Source: Candidatus Methanomethylophilus sp. 1R26
GTDB taxonomy: Archaea; Thermoplasmatota; Thermoplasmata; Methanomassiliicoccales; Methanomethylophilaceae
Direction: 5' to 3'
DNA length: 61,132 nucleotides
Assembly (NCBI RefSeq): GCF_001481295.1
Contig: NZ_LOPS01000008.1
Span: 1 to 61,132 of the forward strand
Shown here: in pieces, positions 28,171 to 37,444 of the stretch
How the letters are laid out: each line of letters begins with the position of its first letter
How positions within the stretch are numbered: position 1 is the first letter of the stretch
Made by a program: the position numbers and the translations under genes
The notes under the pieces: model-generated
What the model was told of the DNA's origin: nothing
Database searches by the model: none
What the model saw: the letters and a program-made list of their open reading frames with translations, nothing else

Positions 28171-29217
28171 TAGCGCACCACCCTCTGGGTCATGTGCACG
28201 TACCTCTCCGGGTGGTCCATATAGGGGCTGAGGTAGTAATATCCCAGCAGGTTGCCCCCCGGCGGCCGCGGCCGCGAAGCATTTGATGGCCTCGTTGCGG
28301 TCGGCCTCGCGGCCCTTCCCGGACTCGTAGCTCCTGCCCAGGAACAGCTGAGCGTCCGGGGACCCGCTGAGCGACGCCCTCATGAGGTAATCGAAAGCGA
28401 GGGCGTCGTCCCTGCGGACCGCCGTCCCCTCATGGTAGAGCATCGCCAGCATAAACATGGCCTCGGCGTTCCCCAGGTCCGCGGACTCCTGGTACTTCGA
28501 GATGGCGAGATCGGTCTCGCGACCTCCATGAACTGGTCGGCCTCCTTCAGGCTCCTCTTCCTCCTGTCCTCCTCGGCGGCCGAGGGGGTCATGGAGAGGA
28601 TCCTCCTGCGCTCCATGAAGCTGTCCTTGTGGCCGCCGGCCATGGCCGCCTTGCAGCGCTTGAGGCTAACGTAGCAGCGGTCGTGGCCCATCCTGGCCCC
28701 CAGGCGGTAGTACTCGCAGGCCCTGTCGGGCCTGGGAGGGCAGCCCTCGAGGCCGAACTCGAGATCCTTGCCGACCTTGAAGAACAGGTCGCGTCGGCCT
28801 CCGTCTCGAACTTGCGGTAATATGCGTTCGCTGCGTCGAGGTCGCGCCGGCAGCCGAGTCCGGACTCCAGGGATGCTGCGTAGCGGAACTCGGAGAGCGG
28901 GTCGCCGGTCTCCGCCGCCTTCTTGATCCACTGCACCGCCAAACGGTCGTTCCTGGGGACGAGCCTGCCGTAGAAGTACGCGGACGACAGGTCCCTCATC
29001 GCCTCCGGTATGCCGGATTCGGCAGCCGCCCGCAGCCATTTGACGTACTGCGTGCGTTGGGCATCGTCGGGAAGCTCGCCGTTGCGGTACATCTTGGCGA
29101 GCTCCCATTCGCGCGGGGGCACCCGGCGGAGGCCGAGCGCTCGTACCAATCCGCGGCCTTGACGGGGTCGGGGTCCGAGCCCTTGCCGGTCTGGTACATA
29201 TAGGCCACACCGAGCAT
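28170..29217 (-). pseudogene. Sel1-repeat protein with four frame breaks
   Basis: Repeats found in successive frames: MLGVAYMYQTGKGSDPDPVK (ATG 29215-29217), MYRNGELPDDAQRTQYVKWL, AYFYGRLVPRNDRLAVQWIK, AASLESGLGCRRDLDAANAY, then CEYYRLGARMGHDRCYVSL, FMLAMLYHEGTAVRRDDALA and LFLGRSYESGKGREADRNEA. Frame changes fall near 29110, 28790, 28520 and at a C6 run (28255-28260). With five C the end reads GNLLGYYYLSPYMDHPERY to a TAA that overlaps the next gene's ATG. This density of indels suggests sequence error more than decay, since the flanking Sel1 genes are whole. The ATG may not be the true start: the frame stays open upstream. Confidence 0.7.
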
Positions 29218-29311
29218 GGCGTATATGTTGCCGCCTCTCGCCCCCCTCAGGAACCTCGGATCCGTGACCTTCTGCCTCCTTCTTCCAAACTCCGGCCGGG
29301 CCCGGCGGGCC

Positions 29312-30799
29312 TCAGCGCTTCTTCATCATGCTCTTGAGCTTCTCCAGCAGCTTCTCCGCATCGGGGTCCCCCTGGCGGGCGGCCAGGGAGAGCATCCTCT
29401 TCGCGTAGGGCAGGTCCTGCTCCACGTACTCCCCCTCCATGTACAGCTTGCCAAGGTAGAACTGCGCCTCGTAGTAGCCGGACTTGGCGGCCTCGGACAG
29501 CATGTCGAGGCCTCCCTGGATGTCCTGCTCCACCTCTTTCCCGGTGATCTTGAACATCGCCAGGAACGACATGGCGCCGGGATGCCCCTGGCCCGCAGCC
29601 TCGGAGAACCATTCCGCCGCCTTCTTGGCGTTCTTCTCCACCCCGCGGCCCTCGTAGTAGAAGCAGCCGAGGGCGTACTGCGAGTTGGGCTCCCCGCCCT
29701 CGGCGGCCTCCCTGAACCACTTGGCGGCCTCCGCATCGTCCTTCTTGAAGTAGATGCCGTTGCCGTAGAAGCATCCGAGGGCGTACTGGGCGATGCCGTC
29801 GTACTGCTCGGCGGCCTTGGTGAACCATTTCGCGGACTTGGCGAGGTCCTGGGGCACCGCCTGCCCTTCGAAGAGCATGTTCGCATAGTCGGTCATGGCC
29901 TGCAGGACACCACCCTCGCAGGCCTTCTCGAGGTAGGCTTCAGCTTTCGCGGGGTCGCGCCTGACCCCCTTCCCGCCGTAGGCGAGGCGGAGGCCCAGCT
30001 GATGCTCGGCATCGTGCTGCCCCTGGTCAGCCGCCTTGACCAGCAGCTTCTCGGCCCTCTGCGCGTCGTAGTAGGGGCTGTCCTCCATGAACAGTATGCC
30101 CGCGAGGGCGTACTGCGAATCGGCGTAGCCCATGTCCGCCGCCTTCGTGTACCACTCGACGGCCTTGTCGAGATCGGGGTCCGAGAAGTTCTGCCCCGTG
30201 TCGTACATGACGGCGATCCTGTGCGCCGCCTGGGCGCACCCGTGGTCCGCCGCCTCCTTCAGGAGCTTCAGCGCCAGGTCCCTGTCCTTCTGGACCCCCT
30301 TCCCCATGAGGTACATGTAGCCAATGATGTTCTGGGCCTCGGTATCCCCCGCATCGGCGCAGGGCATGTAGAGCCTCACGGCCTCCGCATGGTCCTTCTT
30401 CACAATGGCCTTCGTCCCGTCGGGGTTCTTCCCCGTGTCGTACAGCCCGAAGATCTTCCTGCAGGCGACGGTGTCCCTGCACTCGGCGCGGAGCCTCAGG
30501 TCCATGATCTGGGACTCGGCCTCCTCCGGGTTTGCGGATATCTCGGACGACACGATGGCGGCAGGGCCGTAACCCTTCGCGGCAGCTTCGGAGAACAGCT
30601 CCGCGGCGGACCTCCTGTCCTCCGCGGTCCCCTTCCCGGTGTATTTGAACAGGCCCAGGAGATAGGCGCACTCAGGATCGGACTCCCCTGCCTCGGCGAG
30701 GGCGCATGCTTTCTGCATGTCCCTGCCGGAAACGGCATCCATGGCGGCGCGGACGGCCGCCGCCTGGCCTTCGGAATTGGATGGAACCTCTTCACTCAT
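29312..30799 (-). CDS. Large Sel1-repeat protein
   Basis: 495 residues with about eleven Sel1 repeats, intact (for example LGLFKYTGKGT, IGYMYLMGKGV, IAVMYDTGQNF, LAGILFMEDSP, YANMLFEGQAV, LGCFYGNGIYF, LGCFYYEGRGV, LAMFKITGKEV, LGKLYMEGEYV). The start MSEEVPSNSEGQAAAVRAA (ATG 30797-30799) lies about 25-30 nt downstream of TTTTATAG on the minus strand (about 30,826-30,833), so a leaderless mRNA is likely; two upstream starts at 30808 and 30823 exist. Acidic; no signal peptide. Neighbours are further Sel1 genes. Confidence 0.87.
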   Translation of the reverse strand: MSEEVPSNSEGQAAAVRAAMDAVSGRDMQKACALAEAGESDPECAYLLGLFKYTGKGTAEDRRSAAELFSEAAAKGYGPAAIVSSEISANPEEAESQIMDLRLRAECRDTVACRKIFGLYDTGKNPDGTKAIVKKDHAEAVRLYMPCADAGDTEAQNIIGYMYLMGKGVQKDRDLALKLLKEAADHGCAQAAHRIAVMYDTGQNFSDPDLDKAVEWYTKAADMGYADSQYALAGILFMEDSPYYDAQRAEKLLVKAADQGQHDAEHQLGLRLAYGGKGVRRDPAKAEAYLEKACEGGVLQAMTDYANMLFEGQAVPQDLAKSAKWFTKAAEQYDGIAQYALGCFYGNGIYFKKDDAEAAKWFREAAEGGEPNSQYALGCFYYEGRGVEKNAKKAAEWFSEAAGQGHPGAMSFLAMFKITGKEVEQDIQGGLDMLSEAAKSGYYEAQFYLGKLYMEGEYVEQDLPYAKRMLSLAARQGDPDAEKLLEKLKSMMKKR

Positions 30800-30906
30800 T
30801 ATGCTCATCCCATAGCGACGCACCTATAAAATGTGCGTGCGCACGAACATTTAGGCTGACCCATGCAACAACTTTTTAAGAGGTTTTGGCTCTGGGTATG
30901 GGCAAG

Positions 30907-31598
30907 ATGGCCGCAGAGGGGGTCAGCATGGATGCCTGCGAATGGGCGAAGACGGTCGTCCGCACCTGCGACGAACGCAATTACGCGTCAGCAGTGGACA
31001 TCCTGTCGTCCGCGCCGGGAAAGGAGATGCGGCGTGCGAGCTGTATGTCGGACTGATGTACGCCCGCGGGCAGGGGGTCCCCCGGGATTTCAAGAAAGCG
31101 CGCTACTGGCTCACCGAATCTTCCGAGGGCGGCAACCCCAACGCCATGTACTTCCTGGCGAAGATCTACCTCCGCGGCTACGGTACCGAGCCGGACCCGG
31201 CTAAGGCGGCCGACCTCCTCAGGATCCCGTCGGAGAACGGCGACCCCAGGGCCCAGTACGAACTGGGGCTGATGTACCTCGACGGGAACGGCGTCAAACG
31301 CGATCTGGCACATACGTTCTCGCTGATGATGTCCTCCGCCAGGGGCGGGGATGTGGAGGCCATGTTCGTCCTCGGGCAGCTCTACAAGAACGGAGCAGGG
31401 ACGGATAAAAGCCTCAGGGAATGCGTGAGGTGGCTGGCCTCGGCCGCGGTCAACGGCCACAAGGGGGCGCAGGTCCTCCTCGGGGACATGTACGAGACCG
31501 GCGACGGCGTCGATACCGACCATGACGAAGCGAAACGCTGGTACGATATGGCCGACGGGGCCCGCCGAGGGAAAGGGCAGGCCCGAGTTTTTCTGTGA
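30907..31598 (+). pseudogene. Sel1-repeat protein, one frameshift near the N-terminus
   Basis: ATG 30907 gives MAAEGVSMDACEWAKTVVRT, then YASAVDILSSAPGK; from about 31022 the frame shifts to GDAACELYVGLMYARGQGVP. Five further repeats follow: FLAKIYLRGYGTE, LGLMYLDGNGVK, LGQLYKNGAGTD, LGDMYETGDGVD, ending in AKRWYDMADGARRGKGQARV. One base is lost or gained in AAAGGAGATG near 31020-31026. The gene diverges from the big Sel1 gene on the other side of a short AT-rich promoter gap (30,800-30,900). Probably functional with a sequence error. Confidence 0.78.
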
Positions 31599-31656
31599 GG
31601 TTTTGAAGAAAAGAAGGCAGAGACAGGGGCAAAGGCCCCCGCCCGCCCCGCTCGGT

Positions 31657-33338
31657 TCAGTGGAGCCCTACGATCTTCCCTTCGTCCGTCAGGTCGATGT
31701 GGAGCGCCGCAGGGTCCTTCGACAGGCCCGGCATGAGCATGATCGATCCGCAGACGGGGACGATGAACCCTGCTCCTGCGGAGAGGTTGACCTCCCTCAC
31801 GTTCAGGGTCCATCCGGTGGGGGCCCCGAGCAGCTCGGCCTTGTCGGACAGGGAGTACTGGGTCTTCGCGATGCACACCGGGAGCTCCCCGTATCCCTGG
31901 TCGATTATGGCCTGGATGGACTTCTCGGCGGCAGGGCTGTACTCTACATCCTTGGCCCCGTAGATCTTCTTGGCGACGGCCTCGATCTTCTCCTTGACGG
32001 AGGTCCTGTCGGCGTAGCAGAACTTGAACCTGGGCCTGTTGTCCGGGTCGGCGATGACCTCGACGACCTTCTTGGCGAGCTCCTCGGCGCCCTCCCCGCC
32101 CCTGAGGAAGCCGTCGTTCACGGCGCAGTACGCCCCGATGCCGCGGCAGTGCCTCTTGACGGTCTCGATGTCCTCTTCCTTATCGGTGTAGAAGTGGTTG
32201 ATCGAGACGACCACCGGGACGCCGTAGGACTTCATGTTGGCGACGTGCTTGTCGAGGTTGGCGAACCCCTTTTTGAGGGCCGCGGTGGTCATGGAGGCCG
32301 GGTCCTTCAGGTCCGCTCCGCCGTGCATCATGAGGGCGCGGATCGAGGCCACCACGACGACGCAGTTGGGCCTGATCCCCGACTGCCTGCAGACGATGTC
32401 CATGAACTTCTCCCCGCCGAGGTCGGCCGCGAAACCTCCCTCGGTGACAGCGTAGTCCCCGAGAGAGACCGCGGCTTGGTGGCTATGACGGAGTTGTTCC
32501 CGTGGGCGATGTTCGCGAAGGGGAACCCGTGGATGAACACAGGCTGGCCCTCGAGGGTCTGCACGAGGTTGGGCATGAGCGCCTCCCTGAGGAGGACCAT
32601 CATGGAACCGACGCATCCGAGCTGCCCGGCGGTGACCGGCTTGCCGTCGTAGGTGTAGGCGACGACGATCCTCTCCAGCCTCTTCCTGAGGTCGGCATAG
32701 TCCGTCGCGAGCGCCAGGATCGCGGAGATCTCGGAGGCGGATGTGATGAGGAACCCGCTCTCGTGGGTCACTCCGCCGTTGATCTTCGAGTCGCCGAGGC
32801 CGACGACGATGTGCCTGAGCTCCCTCATGTTCATGTCGACGGTCTTCTTCCACACGATCCTCGAGGGATCGATGTTCAGGGGGTTGTCCCTGACCAGGTT
32901 GTTCTCCAGCACAGCGGAGAGCAGGTTGTGGGCGGCCGCGACCGCGTGGATGTCGCCGGTGAACTCGAGGTCGATCTTCCACATGGGGTAGACCTGGGCG
33001 TTGCCTCCGCCGGTGGCCCCTCCCTTGATCCCGAAGGTCGGGCCCATGGACGGCTCCCTGAGCGCGCCGACGACCTTCTTCCCGATCTTGGCCAGCCCCT
33101 GGATGAGGCTGATGGTGGTGACGGTCTTCCCCTCGCCCGCCTTGGTCGGCGTTACCGCCGTGACGAGGATGAGCTTGCCCTTCTTCGATTTCTCTTTCCT
33201 GGCCAGAACGTCCAGGGGCACCTTGGCGATGTACTTGCCGTACTGCTCCAGGTCCTCCGGTCCGAGTCCGATCTTCGCCGCAATGTCCGCGATATTCTGA
33301 ACTTTCGCTCCTTCGGCGATCTCGATGTCGGTTTTCAT
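31657..33338 (-). CDS. fhs: Formate-tetrahydrofolate ligase (one frameshift)
   Basis: About 560 residues. Starts MKTDIEIAEGAKVQNIADIA, P-loop ILVTAVTPTKAGEGKTVTTI, LREPSMGPTFGIKGGATGGG, DIHAVAAAHNLLSAVLENNL, VFIHGFPFANIAHGNNSVIA, then after the shift near 32472 SLGDYAVTEGGFAADLGGEK, VVSINHFYTDKEEDIE, AKKIYGAKDVEYSPAAEKSI and a C-terminus GSIMLMPGLSKDPAALHIDL. The enzyme makes 10-formyl-THF from formate and ATP. It is uncommon in archaea but reported in gut Thermoplasmata, consistent with folate use for purine or serine metabolism. The break is a single base in GCCACCAAG-CCGCGGTC. Confidence 0.93.
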
Positions 33339-33484
33339 GGTGATATTTCGATTTTGATGTACGTTTATAAAACTCTCCGTTAAGACGTCCTGCGGCGGTT
33401 CAGGCAGCCGAAAAACGATTTAAACGCAGTAGGCATTGAGGTAAGAAAATCCGGGCCTTGGGGCGATCGGGGCGCGCGCTTTTG

Positions 33485-34112
33485 ATGTACAAAAACTATA
33501 TATTCGGATTCGGGAGGACGCTGGCGGACCTGACGCGCGGATACCGTCTGGCATACTCGCAGGCGTTCCGCAGCTTCGGGATCCCCTATGAGCCTTCCAA
33601 AGAGGAGGAGTACTTCTCCACCCCCATCTACGACCTCTTCTCCAAGTACCGCACCGGATGCGCCTGCGTGTTCAGGGACTTCATGACCCAGCTCATCACC
33701 GTGTACGACCGCAACGTCATGCAGACCTCTTCCGTGTACCCGGACGTCTCCCCCGTGCATCAGGAAGCTGTACGCGAAAGGGTGCAGGATGGGCATCGTC
33801 ACTGACTCCTACGAGCAGCACGTGCACCAGATACTCGCCGAGTTCGGCCTGGACCGGATGATCCCCTCGGTCGTCGGGATCGACAGGATGGCGGTCGAGC
33901 GCCCCCACCCGTACTCGGTCAATCTCTGCATGCGCGAGCTTGGTGGGAGCGAGGGGGACACCGTCCTCGTGAGCTCCGACCCGAAGGACATCATGGCCGG
34001 CGGGAACGCCGGGATCGACACTGTCCTGCTCGACAGGGACGGCACATCGGTGCCCGGGAGCTGCTCCCCGACGCACGTCATCTCTTCCCTGCTGGATCTT
34101 CCCGGGATCTGA
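33485..34112 (+). CDS. HAD-like protein with degenerate catalytic motif (one frameshift)
   Basis: About 209 residues. MYKNYIFGFGRTLADLTRGY occupies the place of HAD motif I (FDxDGT): both catalytic Asp positions are Gly. Motif II is GIVTDSYEQHVHQIL, motif III has RPHPYSVNL (Arg in place of Lys) and motif IV is LVSSDPKDIMAGGNAGIDTV. The cap region lies between. The frame breaks at a C5 run at about 33750-33754: with four C it reads SPCIRKLYAKGCRMGIVTDS. Fold assignment to phosphoglycolate phosphatase-like HAD is sound, activity is doubtful. Possibly a binding protein or a misread N-terminus. Confidence 0.72.
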
Positions 34113-34216
34113 GGGCCGCATCATTCCCGGGAGGGCTGTTCTCCCCTGACTTTCACGCGGGCCGCTGCCATGTCCGTTCGATGAGCCAGGCACATTCTGC
34201 GCGGAACAAAATTAAG

Positions 34217-34254
34217 TTAGTCTAAATCGGTTTTTTCAGATTAGGAATATCTAA
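34217..34254. promoter_or_regulatory. Two TTAG/CTAA palindromes upstream of the feo operon
   Basis: AGTTAGTCTAAAT (core TTAGTCTAA at 34217-34225) resembles the central part of the DtxR/IdeR iron box (GTTAGCCTAA). Fifteen bases on, TTAGGAATATCTAA (34241-34254) is a second TTAG-N6-CTAA palindrome, close to the likely promoter of feoAB. Regulation by a DtxR-family iron repressor is inferred from motif and gene context. Confidence 0.5.
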
Positions 34255-34280
34255 ATATCTCCACACGCTGAACCATATCA

Positions 34281-34406
34281 ATGAATCTTATGTCAGGACT
34301 CAGAGGAGGCCGCCTAAGCAACGGCTTCCAGGGAATAAAAGGCCCAGGTCCATGCTCCCCGAGGGGGAGCGTTGAACCGTCGGGCAGGTCCCGGTGGTCG
34401 CTTTGA
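34281..34406 (+). CDS. Possible 41-residue leader peptide coupled to feoA
   Basis: ATG 34281 opens MNLMSGLRGGRLSNGFQGIK and continues GPGPCSPRGSVEPSGRSRWS to TGA 34404-34406, whose last base is the A of the feoA ATG (TTTGATGC). The exact stop-start overlap is the main evidence. The protein is small, basic and Gly/Ser/Arg rich with no recognised family. Could be a regulatory upstream frame, or chance. Confidence 0.35.
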   Translation: MNLMSGLRGGRLSNGFQGIKGPGPCSPRGSVEPSGRSRWSL

Positions 34407-34666
34407 TGCTATCGGATATGAAACGCGGCGAGACCGCGACGGTTGTATGCGTGAACGGGGAAGGACAGGTGCGCAAGCGCGTCCTCGACCTGGGGCTCAC
34501 GCGCGGGGCCAAGGTCACCCTCATCAGGAGGGCGCCTCTCGGAGACCCCGTGGAGATCGAGCTGAGGGGATACCGCCTCACCCTGAGGCAGGGAGAAGCC
34601 CATATCGTCGAGCTCGAGAAGTGCCAGAACGGCTCGGATAACAATTCGGAGGGGGCCGCCCGATGA
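34406..34666 (+). CDS. feoA: Ferrous iron transport protein A
   Basis: 86 residues: MLSDMKRGETATVVCVNGEG, VRKRVLDLGLTRGAKVTLIR, APLGDPVEIELRGYRLTLRQ, GEAHIVELEKC. The SH3-like FeoA fold with the characteristic LGL and APLGDP blocks. FeoA is a small cytosolic partner of the FeoB transporter. I chose ATG 34406 over the upstream GTG/ATG options since it gives the family-standard N-terminus and abuts the small upstream frame. The stop overlaps the feoB start (GATGATCACG). Confidence 0.92.
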   Translation: MLSDMKRGETATVVCVNGEGQVRKRVLDLGLTRGAKVTLIRRAPLGDPVEIELRGYRLTLRQGEAHIVELEKCQNGSDNNSEGAAR

Positions 34667-36834
34667 TCACGGCGGCATTGATAGGGAACCCGAACAGCGG
34701 GAAGACCACGGTCTTCAACAAGCTGACGGGGAGCGTTCAGCACGTCGGGAACTGGCCCGGCGTCACGGTCGACAGGAAGCAGGGGTTCGTGAGGAACTTC
34801 AACGAGGAGAGCATCCTCGTCGTGGACCTCCCGGGGATCTACTCCCTTTCGCCGTATTCTCCCGAGGAGATCGTCTCCAGGGATTACCTGCTCGGCAACA
34901 ACGAGGCCAAGCCGGACGTCGCGATCAACATCATAGACGCCTCGAACATCGAGCGCGCCATCTACCTGATGATGCAGGTCGTCGACCTCGGCATGCCGAT
35001 GGTCATCGTCCTCAACATGGTCGATGTCGCCGAGAAGAACGGGATGCGCATTAACAAGGACAAGCTCGAGGAGATCCTCGGCATCGAGGTCCTCGAGACC
35101 GTCGGAGTCAAGGGCGAGGGCATCACCGCCATCGGGGCCGCCATCAAGCGCGCCCACGAGGAGAACAAGGTGCCCAAGAAGATCGCCTACGGCACCGACA
35201 TCGAGAGCGCGGTAGAGAAGATATCGGAGGTCCTGAAGCCCGTCGTCAAGGAAGGGTTCGAGAGATGGACCGCCATCAAGGTCATCGAGAACGACAGGAT
35301 GATCGTGGACGACCTCGGCGAGGAGACCGTCGCTCAGTGCAAGCCGTTCGTCGACGAGCTCTGCCGGAAATCCGGGACCGACGGCCTCGAGACCGTCGCC
35401 ACCGCCAGGTACGACGCCGCCGAGAAGATCAAGACCCAGGTCATCACCTTCTACGACACCGGCAAGGAGACCGAGTCCAAGAAATCGGATAAGATCGACA
35501 ATGTCCTGCTGAACAAGTGGGTCGCGATACCCATCTTCATCGTCGTCATGTACCTCGTCTACTTCGTGTCGATCCAGACCATCGGCACGATGGGGACCGA
35601 CTGGATCAACGACACCCTCACCGCAGACCTTTCCGACGCGGTCTCGACATGGTGCGAGGACAACGAGGTCGCCGATGCGCTCAGCGGCCTGGTCGTCGAC
35701 GGTATCATCTCGGGAGTGATGGCCGTCATCGGCTTCCTGCCGCAGATCATAGTTCTGTTCCTGTGCCTGGCCATACTCGAGGAGTGCGGCTACATGGCGC
35801 GCGTCGCGTACATGCTCGACCGCGTGTTCTACCACTTCGGGCTTTCCGGGAAGAACGTCATCCCCATGGTCATCGGCGTCGGATGCGGCGTCCCCGGGAT
35901 CATGGGCACAAGGACCATCGAGGACGAGCAGAACAGGCGCATCTCGGCCATGACCACCACGTTCATGCCCTGCAGCGCCAAGCTGCCCATCATCACCTGC
36001 GTCGCCGCCGCCTTCTTCCACGATTCGGCCATCGTCGCCCTCGCGATGTACCTGCTCGGCATCATCGTGATCCTCATGTCCGGCGTCATCCTGAAGAAGT
36101 TCAGCGGGCTCACCGGGAAGCCGTCCCCCTTCGTGATGGAGCTCCCCGTGTACCACATCCCCACCTGCCGCAACGTTCTCCTCGACACCGCCCAGAAGTC
36201 CTGGGCGTTCGTCAGGAAGGCCGGGACCCTCATACTGCTGTCCGCCGTGCTCATCTGGGCTCTCAGCTCCTACGACTGGGGCCTCAGCTACCTCGGCAGC
36301 AACACCACCGAGGGGTCCGCGCTGTCCGACATCGGCCACGCGCTCAACCCGATCTTCGCATGGAGCGGGTTCGGCGACCACTGGGAGATCACCGTCGCTT
36401 CGATCACCGGCCTGCTGGCCAAGGAGAACCTGCTCGGAACCCTCGCCGTCCTGCTCGGGGACCCCGGGGATGCAGAGGGATTCATCACCGCGGACGCCCT
36501 GGCGGCCTACTGCTCGTCGAACACCGCGATGGCGTTCCTCGTGTTCAACTGCATCTGCGCGCCCTGCTTCGCGGCCATCGGTGCTATGCACAGGGAGCTC
36601 GGAACCTGGAAGGACACCGGCTACGCGGTCGCCTACCAGTGCATACTCGCCTGGGGGCTGTCCATCGTCACCTACCAGTTCCTGGAACTGTTCGGAGGCG
36701 AGGTGCATGCGGGCATAATAGTGGCCATCCTGGTCATCATCGCGATCGGCTACTTCCTGTTCGCCAAGGACCCGGTCGGGGCCATCAAGAGGAGGGCCAA
36801 GAGCCTGGAGCGCAAGGAAGGCGATGCCGCATGA
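34663..36834 (+). CDS. feoB: Ferrous iron transport protein B
   Basis: 723 residues, intact. G-protein domain at the N-terminus: MITAALIGNPNSGKTTVFNK (G1), VVDLPGIYSLSPYSPEE (G3, DxxG), VIVLNMVDVAEK (G4). A linker, then the membrane part with about ten helices, including NKWVAIPIFIVVMYLVYFVS, GFLPQIIVLFLCLAILEECG, MVIGVGCGVPGIMGTRTIED (a Gate motif) and FMPCSAKLPIITCVAAAFF. FeoB imports Fe(II) across the cell membrane. Overlaps feoA by four bases and the next small gene by four bases, so one operon of at least four genes. Confidence 0.97.
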   Translation: MITAALIGNPNSGKTTVFNKLTGSVQHVGNWPGVTVDRKQGFVRNFNEESILVVDLPGIYSLSPYSPEEIVSRDYLLGNNEAKPDVAINIIDASNIERAIYLMMQVVDLGMPMVIVLNMVDVAEKNGMRINKDKLEEILGIEVLETVGVKGEGITAIGAAIKRAHEENKVPKKIAYGTDIESAVEKISEVLKPVVKEGFERWTAIKVIENDRMIVDDLGEETVAQCKPFVDELCRKSGTDGLETVATARYDAAEKIKTQVITFYDTGKETESKKSDKIDNVLLNKWVAIPIFIVVMYLVYFVSIQTIGTMGTDWINDTLTADLSDAVSTWCEDNEVADALSGLVVDGIISGVMAVIGFLPQIIVLFLCLAILEECGYMARVAYMLDRVFYHFGLSGKNVIPMVIGVGCGVPGIMGTRTIEDEQNRRISAMTTTFMPCSAKLPIITCVAAAFFHDSAIVALAMYLLGIIVILMSGVILKKFSGLTGKPSPFVMELPVYHIPTCRNVLLDTAQKSWAFVRKAGTLILLSAVLIWALSSYDWGLSYLGSNTTEGSALSDIGHALNPIFAWSGFGDHWEITVASITGLLAKENLLGTLAVLLGDPGDAEGFITADALAAYCSSNTAMAFLVFNCICAPCFAAIGAMHRELGTWKDTGYAVAYQCILAWGLSIVTYQFLELFGGEVHAGIIVAILVIIAIGYFLFAKDPVGAIKRRAKSLERKEGDAA

Positions 36835-36998
36835 CCACAGGCACCGCAGTGGTCCTGGTCTTCGTCATCGCCCTGGTGGCGTGGCTGTCGGTCCGCACCT
36901 ATCTAATGGCGAAGAAGGACCTGAAGCACGGATGCTGCGGCGACTGCGCGAAGTGCAGGAACCCCATCAACTGCAGACTGGAGGACAGAAAGCAATGA
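36831..36998 (+). CDS. FeoB-associated Cys-rich membrane protein
   Basis: 55 residues: MTTGTAVVLVFVIALVAWLS, one membrane helix, then DLKHGCCGDCAKCRNPINCR with five cysteines in CC-x2-C-x2-C-x5-C. It has the standard layout of the FeoB-associated Cys-rich family. The ATG overlaps the feoB TGA (ATGA). These proteins are thought to aid iron handling or FeoB assembly; exact function is unproved. Confidence 0.85.
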   Translation: MTTGTAVVLVFVIALVAWLSVRTYLMAKKDLKHGCCGDCAKCRNPINCRLEDRKQ

Positions 36999-37156
36999 GC
37001 AACGGAACGATGATCGTGAGCGTGATCGTCATCCTCCTCATCGTCATAGCCCTGGTGTACAGCTACAGGACCATGTTCGGGAGGAAGGACTGCTGCGGAG
37101 GGGACAAGACGTCCCTGAAGGACAGACCACACGCCTCGGTCAGGAAGGAACGCTGA
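36995..37156 (+). CDS. Second small single-helix Cys protein of the feo operon
   Basis: 53 residues: MSNGTMIVSVIVILLIVIAL, a membrane helix, then YRTMFGRKDCCGGDKTSLKD with a CC-GG motif and a basic tail HASVRKER. The start overlaps the previous stop (ATGA at 36995-36998). Same operon. It looks like a shortened paralogue of the previous gene with fewer cysteines. Confidence 0.78.
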   Translation: MSNGTMIVSVIVILLIVIALVYSYRTMFGRKDCCGGDKTSLKDRPHASVRKER

Positions 37157-37246
37157 AACCGCGCGGGGCCGGGAACGGCCCTGCAAACAACTTATGCGGC
37201 GGCACCGCCGCAATTCTTTTATCGCGGGTCGTCGGAATCCGCCTGC

Positions 37247-37435
37247 ATGAACAGTGCAACCGCTGAGATGCTCGCGGTCGTCCTCGCCGTCGTCATCCTG
37301 GCGGCCGTAGGGACCTGGCGCCAGCTCCGCACGCCCAAGAACAACGCCCCGAAGGAGAGGCCCCGCTCCGGGAACGAGCATGCCACCGTCAGAAAGGACG
37401 GAATCTACGGAGGGAAGCCTCCGGAGAGGAGATGA
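37247..37435 (+). CDS. Small single-helix protein after the feo operon
   Basis: 62 residues: MNSATAEMLAVVLAVVILAA, then VGTWRQLRTPKNNAPKERPR, ending HATVRKDGIYGGKPPERR. A single N-terminal membrane helix with a basic cytosolic tail and no cysteine; the tail ATVRKDG resembles ASVRKER of the previous gene, so it may be related. A CTTTTATCG element at about 37,216-37,224 suggests its own promoter. Confidence 0.65.
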   Translation: MNSATAEMLAVVLAVVILAAVGTWRQLRTPKNNAPKERPRSGNEHATVRKDGIYGGKPPERR

Positions 37436-37444
37436 GGGCGGCCG

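Noticed and set aside
29216-30829. Long plus-strand frame opposite the large Sel1 gene
   Set aside because: Leu/Val/Gly-rich shadow translation without motifs; the minus-strand Sel1 repeats are clear.
34300-36708. Long minus-strand open frame of about 800 codons opposite feoB
   Set aside because: It is the antisense shadow of a GC-rich, codon-biased gene; the feoB frame has all family motifs and the antisense frame has none.
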